A DNA stretch of 64,000 nt from CAZBWP01 sp964630265 (GTDB taxonomy: Bacteria > Pseudomonadota > Alphaproteobacteria > Rhodospirillales > Defluviicoccaceae). The notes below the pieces were generated by a model. The model searched no databases. It saw only the letters and a program-made list of their open reading frames with translations, and had not been told where the DNA came from. Shown in pieces: positions 59,069-64,000 of the stretch. Location: contig CAZVRW010000010.1 in assembly GCA_964630265.1 (NCBI GenBank), forward strand, positions 1 to 64,000, written 5' to 3'. A program made the position numbers and the translations under genes. The stretch's first letter is position 1. Every line of letters begins with the position of its first letter.

Positions 59069-62000
59069 TCACCGGTCCGCGGCCGGCGCCGGGGCCTCCG
59101 GTGCCGTCGCTGCCGGCTTCCGACCGACCCCGTGGATCCGCTCGCGCAGCCGCTGGAAGATCACGTACAAGACCGGAATGAGGAAGATGCCGACCGCCGC
59201 GCTGGCGATCATGCCGCCGAACACGGCCGTGCCGACGCCACGCCGGCTGAGCGCGCTGGCGCCCGTGGCGATGACCAGGGGGATCAGCCCGGCGATGAAG
59301 GCGAAACTCGTCATCATCACCGCCCGGAACCGCAGGCGCGCGCCCATTTCGGCCGCTTCCAGCAGCTCGACGCCCTTCTCCCGCTGCTCCTTGGCGAATT
59401 CGACGATCAGGATGCCGTTCTTGGCGGCGAGCGCGATGAGGATGACGAGACCGATCTGCGCATAGAGGTTGTTGTCGAGGCCCGAGAGCCAGAGGGCGAT
59501 CATCGAGCCGAGAACGCCGACCGAGACCGACAGCAGCACCGGGACCGGAATCGTCCAGCTCTCGTACAGCGCGACCAGGAACAAATACGCGAACAGCACG
59601 GCGAGCCCCAGGATGGCGGCGGTCTGGCCGGCCGCCTTCTTCTCCTGCAGCGCCGTCGATGTCCATTCGTAAGAGAAGCCGTCCGGCAGCGTCGTCGCCG
59701 AGACCTCCTCCATGGCGGTGAGCGCCTGTCCGGAGCTGAAGCCCGGGGCCGGGCCGCCGTTGATCGTCACGCTGCGGTAGCCGTTGTAGCGGATCAGGGT
59801 CTGCGGGCCGAGCACAAGCCTGGGCTCGGCGAACGAGCGGACCGGCACCATCTCGCCCTTATCGTTGCGGACGTTGATGCGGTAGATGTCCTCGACCCGT
59901 TTGCGGTCCTCGGTCTCGCCCTGGATATTGACCTGCCAGACCCGTCCAAACAGGTTGAAATCGTTGACGTAATAGCCGCCGAGCGTGGTCTGCAGGGCCT
60001 GGAACACGTCACCGACCGCGATGCCGAGGGACTGCACCTTGTCGCGATCGATATCGAGATAGATCTGCGGCGTGTTTGCAGCGAAGGTGCTGAAGACACC
60101 CTGCAGTTCGGGCCGCTGATTGGCCTCGACGACCAGCCCCCGCATCACCTGCGCCAGCGCCTCGGGCTCGCCGCCGAGCAGATCCAGGAGCTGGTATTCG
60201 AACCCGCCGGTCGTGCCCAGGCCGACGATCGGCGGCAGGTTAAAGGCAACCACTGATGCGCCCGGGATCGCCTGGACCTGTGCGCTGACGCGTTTGATGA
60301 TCTGGTCCGCCGATAGCCTCGGATCGGAGCGATCCGCGAATGGGTCAAGGGTAACGATGACGAAGGCGGAATTCGACTGGTTGAGGCTGTCGATGAAGTT
60401 GAGGCCGGTGACCGACGAGAACACGCGGACCCCCTCGGTCTCGGCCAGCACGGCTTCAACCTGATCGACGACGGCCGTCGTGCGGTTGAGGGAGGCACCC
60501 TCGGGAAGCTGGGCGACGACGAAGAATGCGCCCTGGTCCTCGCTCGGCAGGAACCCCGTCGGCGTCACCGTGAACAGCCAACCCGCGCCGGCGAAGACTC
60601 CAACCAGGATCACGAGACCCAACACCGACCTGCGAACCAGACGGTGGACCACGCTGGCATAGCCGTCGCGGGTCTTGTCGATGCCGTTGGAGATGCGGCG
60701 CATCGGCCCCTTGAGCTGGTGCCCCTGCTTCAGAATGATGGCGCAGAGGGCGGGGCTCAGGGTCAAGGCGTTGATCGCCGAGATCACCATGGAGATTGAA
60801 ACGGCCACCGCGAACTGTTGGAAGAGCTGTCCGGTGATCCCGGGAATGAAGGCGGTCGGCACGAACACCGACAAGAGCACGAGCGTGATGGCGACGATCG
60901 GGGCGGTGATCTCCTTCATCGCCTCCTTGGCGGCCTCCTTCGGGGCGAGGCCGTGGGAGTGCATCTTCTCGTCCACCGCCTCGACGACGATGATCGCGTC
61001 GTCGACGACGATGCCGATGGCGACGACGAGGGCCAGCAACAGGACGGTATTGGCGGTGAAGCCCATGGCCAGCACGAAGGCGAACGTGCCGATCAGGGCG
61101 ACCGGCACGGCGATCGTCGGGATCAGGGTCGCCCGGAAGTTCCCGAGGAACACGAAAACGACGAGGACGACGAGGACGAACGCCTCGAACAGCGTATGAA
61201 TCACCGTTTCGATAGTGTCCTCGACGAACACGGTCGTATCGTAGTTGACGACGTAATCGACATCGTCGGGGAAGCGCTCCTTCAACTCTTCCATGCGCTG
61301 CTTGATGGTTTCGGCGACGGCGATCTGATTGGCGCCAGGCGCCAGGTAGATGCCGATCAGCGCTCCCGGCTTGCCGTTGAGCCGAGAGAAGGAGTCCGAA
61401 GTCCGCTCGCCAAGCTCGACGCGGGCGATGTCGCGAACGCGCAGCACCGAGCCGTCGGGATTGGCGCGAACCACGACATTCTCGAACTCGGCGACATCGG
61501 TCAGGCGCCCCTTGGTCTGCAGGGTTAGCTGGAACTGCGCGTCCGACGTCATCGGCTGCGCGCCGATCCGTCCCACCGCCGCCTGAACGTTCTGGTTCTT
61601 CAACGCGGTGACGATATCGTTGGGCGTGAGTCCAAGGCTGGTCAGGCGATCGGTTTTCAACCAGATCCGCATGCTGTAATCGAGGGCACCGAAGAGAAAC
61701 GCATCGCCGACGCCGCTGATCCGCGCCAACTCATCCCGGACATTGATGGTGGCGTAGTTCGAGAGAAAGAGCGCATTGTGGGTGCCGTTCGGCGAGGTGA
61801 GGGCGAGCACCATGAGCAACGCCGACGACTGCTTCTTGACGATCACGCCCTGCCGCTGCGTTTCTTCTGGCAACTGCGGCAATGCCTGCTGCACGCGCGT
61901 CTGTACGTTCACCGTGTTGATGTCGGGATCGGTGCCGAGATCGAACGTGACGGTGAGCGTGTAGCTGCCGTCGTTGCCACTCACCGACTTCATGTACAGC

Positions 62001-62227
62001 ATCTTGTCGACGCCGGTGACCTTGGACTCGATTGGCTGCGCGACCGTCGCCTCGACGACGGCGGCGTTCGAGCCGGGATACGAGGTGGTCACCTTCACCT
62101 GCGGCGGCACGATTTCCGGAAACTGTGCCGTCGGGATGGCCATGATGGCGATCAGCCCGGCGATGGTGAGGACCAGCGAAATGACGATCGCGAGCCGCGG
62201 CCGATCGATGAAGACGGCGGAGATCAC
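59069..62227 (-). CDS. RND efflux transporter permease, HAE1 (AcrB/MexB) type
   Basis: 1052 residues, 12 membrane helices and two large periplasmic loops; proton-driven export of hydrophobic or amphiphilic compounds. Seen: FIDRPRLAIVISLVLTIAGLIAI start, the proton relay Asp pair VVDDAIIVVEAV (near 410), GFLPSEDQGAFFV, and the second-half helix ALAAKNGILIVEFAKE. Preceded by the adaptor gene with a 3-bp gap. No outer-membrane factor gene follows and no local regulator is seen. Confidence 0.95.
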   Translation of the reverse strand: MISAVFIDRPRLAIVISLVLTIAGLIAIMAIPTAQFPEIVPPQVKVTTSYPGSNAAVVEATVAQPIESKVTGVDKMLYMKSVSGNDGSYTLTVTFDLGTDPDINTVNVQTRVQQALPQLPEETQRQGVIVKKQSSALLMVLALTSPNGTHNALFLSNYATINVRDELARISGVGDAFLFGALDYSMRIWLKTDRLTSLGLTPNDIVTALKNQNVQAAVGRIGAQPMTSDAQFQLTLQTKGRLTDVAEFENVVVRANPDGSVLRVRDIARVELGERTSDSFSRLNGKPGALIGIYLAPGANQIAVAETIKQRMEELKERFPDDVDYVVNYDTTVFVEDTIETVIHTLFEAFVLVVLVVFVFLGNFRATLIPTIAVPVALIGTFAFVLAMGFTANTVLLLALVVAIGIVVDDAIIVVEAVDEKMHSHGLAPKEAAKEAMKEITAPIVAITLVLLSVFVPTAFIPGITGQLFQQFAVAVSISMVISAINALTLSPALCAIILKQGHQLKGPMRRISNGIDKTRDGYASVVHRLVRRSVLGLVILVGVFAGAGWLFTVTPTGFLPSEDQGAFFVVAQLPEGASLNRTTAVVDQVEAVLAETEGVRVFSSVTGLNFIDSLNQSNSAFVIVTLDPFADRSDPRLSADQIIKRVSAQVQAIPGASVVAFNLPPIVGLGTTGGFEYQLLDLLGGEPEALAQVMRGLVVEANQRPELQGVFSTFAANTPQIYLDIDRDKVQSLGIAVGDVFQALQTTLGGYYVNDFNLFGRVWQVNIQGETEDRKRVEDIYRINVRNDKGEMVPVRSFAEPRLVLGPQTLIRYNGYRSVTINGGPAPGFSSGQALTAMEEVSATTLPDGFSYEWTSTALQEKKAAGQTAAILGLAVLFAYLFLVALYESWTIPVPVLLSVSVGVLGSMIALWLSGLDNNLYAQIGLVILIALAAKNGILIVEFAKEQREKGVELLEAAEMGARLRFRAVMMTSFAFIAGLIPLVIATGASALSRRGVGTAVFGGMIASAAVGIFLIPVLYVIFQRLRERIHGVGRKPAATAPEAPAPAADR

Positions 62228-62230
62228 GGC

Positions 62231-63388
62231 TCAGGCGTCCGGCTTGGCGGCGGGCATCGTAGTCGCCTTGACGACTTGGCCGGGCCTGACCTTTTGGATG
62301 CCTTCGACGATCACCCGATCGCCCTCCTCGAGGCCTTCGGTCACCGCGGTCATGCCCTCCCGGCTGTCACCGGTCGTGATCCGCTTGACCTCGACCTTGT
62401 CCTCGGCGTTCACGACCAGCACAAAAATGCCCCCCTGGTCGGCCTGCAGGGCCTGTTGCGGGACGGCCAGCACCGATGTGGGTTCCGCGGCTTCGACCGA
62501 CACCGTGACGAACTGGCCGTCGATCAGCTGCCGATCGGGGTTGGGGACGACGCCCCGGATCGTCAACGTATCGGTGCTTTCGCTGATCCGGATGTCGGCG
62601 AAATCGATCTTGGCGGGCTCGGGATAAATGCTGCCGTCACTGAACACGATCCGGAGGACCAAGTCCTCTCGCGACTGTTGCGATTGCTCCCGGCTCTTCT
62701 GGACCTCGAGGAGGTAGCGCTGGCTGACCGGAAACGTCACGTACATGGGATCCTGGCTGACGACCGTGGCAAGGGTGCCGGATTCCGGCGTGACGTAGTT
62801 GCCGACGGAATAGGCCGCCCGTCCGATCCGTCCGGTGACCGCGCAATCGACGTCGGTGTAGCGCAAGTCCAGTTCGGCGCGCTCCAGGGCCGCCTGTTTC
62901 TGCAGCACCTCGGCGGCGGCCACGTCCCGCTGGGCGATCGATTCGTCGTACTGCAGGCGGCTCACCGCGCCGGTTTTCACCGATTGCTCGAACCGCGCGG
63001 CGGTCGCCCGCGCTTCTTCCGCCCGCGCCGCCGCCTTCTGCAGGTCGGCGGCGGCGGCATTGACGGCGGCCTGGTAGGCATCCTTCTCGATGACGAAGCA
63101 GAGCTGGTCCTGCTTGACGTCGCCACCCTCTTCGAACAGCCGTTTCTCGAGGAACCCGGGCACGCGGGCGCGCAACTCCACCGTGTCGACCGCCTCGATC
63201 CGTCCGGTGAACTCGACGGCCGAGGTCATCTCCCGGCGTTCGACAGGGGCAACCGTCACCGCCGGCGGCGGCGGTTCGGCCGGCGCCTCGGTCTTCTGGT
63301 CACAGGCCGACAGCATCATGATGAGGGCGCCAGGCGCCAATGCCGCGATCACACCCGCCACCCGACGGCGGCCGCTGGTTAAATTCAT
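62231..63388 (-). CDS. RND efflux periplasmic adaptor (AcrA/MexA type lipoprotein)
   Basis: 385 residues. Lipoprotein signal (ALAPGALIMMLSACDQK, lipobox LSAC), then barrel-sandwich hybrid and coiled-coil hairpin (about 95-175: DLQKAAARAEEARATAARFEQ ... QKQAALERAELDLRYTDV) and a beta-barrel (VSQRYLLEVQKSREQ). Links the pump to an outer-membrane channel. First gene of the pump operon. Confidence 0.94.
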   Translation of the reverse strand: MNLTSGRRRVAGVIAALAPGALIMMLSACDQKTEAPAEPPPPAVTVAPVERREMTSAVEFTGRIEAVDTVELRARVPGFLEKRLFEEGGDVKQDQLCFVIEKDAYQAAVNAAAADLQKAAARAEEARATAARFEQSVKTGAVSRLQYDESIAQRDVAAAEVLQKQAALERAELDLRYTDVDCAVTGRIGRAAYSVGNYVTPESGTLATVVSQDPMYVTFPVSQRYLLEVQKSREQSQQSREDLVLRIVFSDGSIYPEPAKIDFADIRISESTDTLTIRGVVPNPDRQLIDGQFVTVSVEAAEPTSVLAVPQQALQADQGGIFVLVVNAEDKVEVKRITTGDSREGMTAVTEGLEEGDRVIVEGIQKVRPGQVVKATTMPAAKPDA

Positions 63389-63511
63389 CCGCTGAAAACT
63401 TCCTCAACAAAACGCGCGTCTGACCGGGGAATGATCAGGGCGACACACCCTTATGATTGATCTGCGTATGCCACAGGGCGCCCGACCGCACAATGTTCGA
63501 ACCTTCCGCGC

Positions 63512-64000
63512 TCACGCGCGTGGCGGCCCGTCCTCCTCGTCCCGCGCCATGCCGGCGTAGGCCGCTTCCACCACCGTCCGGCCGTACTGGCGCTCGAGCC
63601 GGCGCACGGTGAAGTGGCCGCGCCCCACGGCCTGAAAATGCTGCATGAAGATGACGTTGATCACCGCGCCCGTGGTCGCGCCGACCACCGGCACCAGGTG
63701 CGCCGCCGCCTTGTCCGACACGACGACGCCGAAGCGCCGGGCGATCAGCCGGACGATCTCCACCGTCGCCGGCAACGTCTCCGCCTTGGCGCCCTGATGG
63801 ACGATCCGCTCCATGGCACTGGAGAGATGCAGCGCCAGCGCCGTCCGCACCTCGTAATAGCCGACCTCGGCGTAGCGGTCCTCGTCGCTGCGGCTGCCGA
63901 AGGCGAACACCGAGACGCAGGCCAGCTGGGTTTCCGGCGACGTGGGGTCCTCGCCCTGGCTGCGGGCAATGTCGGCGATGGCGCGCAGCATCAGCACGGT
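63512..64000 (-). CDS. EcsC-family protein, C-terminal part (5' truncated by window edge)
   Basis: About 163 residues of the 3' end of an EcsC-domain protein. Characteristic pieces: MLMLRAIADIARSQGEDPTSPETQLACVSVFAFG and LIARRFGVVVSDKAAAHLVPVVGATTGAVINVIFMQHFQAVGRGHFTVRRLERQYG. The first in-window residues resemble the domain interior, so the gene starts beyond base 64000. Function unknown (EcsC was named from a Bacillus ABC-transporter operon). Confidence 0.85.
   Translation of the reverse strand, partial: TVLMLRAIADIARSQGEDPTSPETQLACVSVFAFGSRSDEDRYAEVGYYEVRTALALHLSSAMERIVHQGAKAETLPATVEIVRLIARRFGVVVSDKAAAHLVPVVGATTGAVINVIFMQHFQAVGRGHFTVRRLERQYGRTVVEAAYAGMARDEEDGPPRA

Overview
The window is a 64 kb stretch of very GC-rich bacterial DNA, dense with genes and with short intergenic gaps. 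Gene content points to an alphaproteobacterium, most likely of Rhodospirillales type. The markers are the recG / sdhE / mfd neighbourhood, rplM-rpsI next to argC, a DUF2849 / sulfite-reductase / DUF934 / cysH operon, glnB-glnA, and PHA-related genes. The taxonomic call is inference from gene content. A run of exactly 100 Ns at 47422-47521 shows that this is a draft scaffold. No tRNA, rRNA, CRISPR array, prophage or transposase gene was found.

Layout. 1-6.5 kb: the 3' end of ftsH with its terminator, a hemerythrin, dtd with a TerB-like gene, an FNR-like flavoprotein, a DUF4864 protein, a TspO-type tryptophan-rich sensory protein, and an MFS transporter. A 30-bp tandem palindromic repeat separates the last two. 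6.5-7.1 kb: a half-size GDT1/UPF0016 manganese-exporter-type gene behind a yybP-ykoY (Mn2+) riboswitch on the minus strand. 7.1-17.3 kb: a corrinoid island. It holds a DsbA-like oxidoreductase, cbiZ, a signal-less BtuF-like protein, a cobalamin riboswitch, a BtuB-type receptor, a BtuF/C/D-type ABC importer, and a private ExbB-ExbD-ExbD-TonB energiser. 17.3-24.1 kb: a lipoprotein, mfd, sdhE, recG.

24-34 kb: a very long C45-type Ntn hydrolase, a glycerophosphodiesterase, a universal stress protein converging on a PHA-depolymerase-like gene that has no stop codon of its own, and a dipeptide-type ABC importer (permease, permease, binding protein). 33.2-38.5 kb: two secreted EF-hand proteins, one with a receiver-like C-terminal domain, divergent from an OmpR/EnvZ-type two-component pair, then rhomboid and arfB. 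38.5-43 kb: acetoacetyl-CoA synthetase, an orphan TRAP binding protein, a small membrane protein, a CBS protein and a YhhQ-type queuosine-precursor transporter. 43.2-46.8 kb: the assimilatory sulfate-reduction operon behind an AT-rich promoter region. 46.8-50.9 kb: a third EF-hand protein, the scaffold gap inside a hairpin repeat, glnA and glnB with a sigma-54-type promoter, and an aminotransferase. 51-59 kb: parE, a GT39-type glycosyltransferase, DUF2092 with a small coupled gene, palindromic and MITE-like repeats, argC, rpsI, rplM and a second hemerythrin. 59-64 kb: an RND efflux pump with its adaptor, and the 3' end of an EcsC-family gene.

Functional threads. Corrinoid uptake and salvage is encoded almost completely in one block under at least one riboswitch. 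Nitrogen control (glnBA) and sulfur assimilation each form compact operons. Three separate secreted EF-hand proteins suggest that calcium-dependent periplasmic functions matter to this organism. No wholly new defence or mobile system is evident. The most unusual items are the EF-hand/receiver-like fusion, the extended C45 protein, the stop-less depolymerase frame that runs antisense through the usp gene, and several families of intergenic palindromic repeats.
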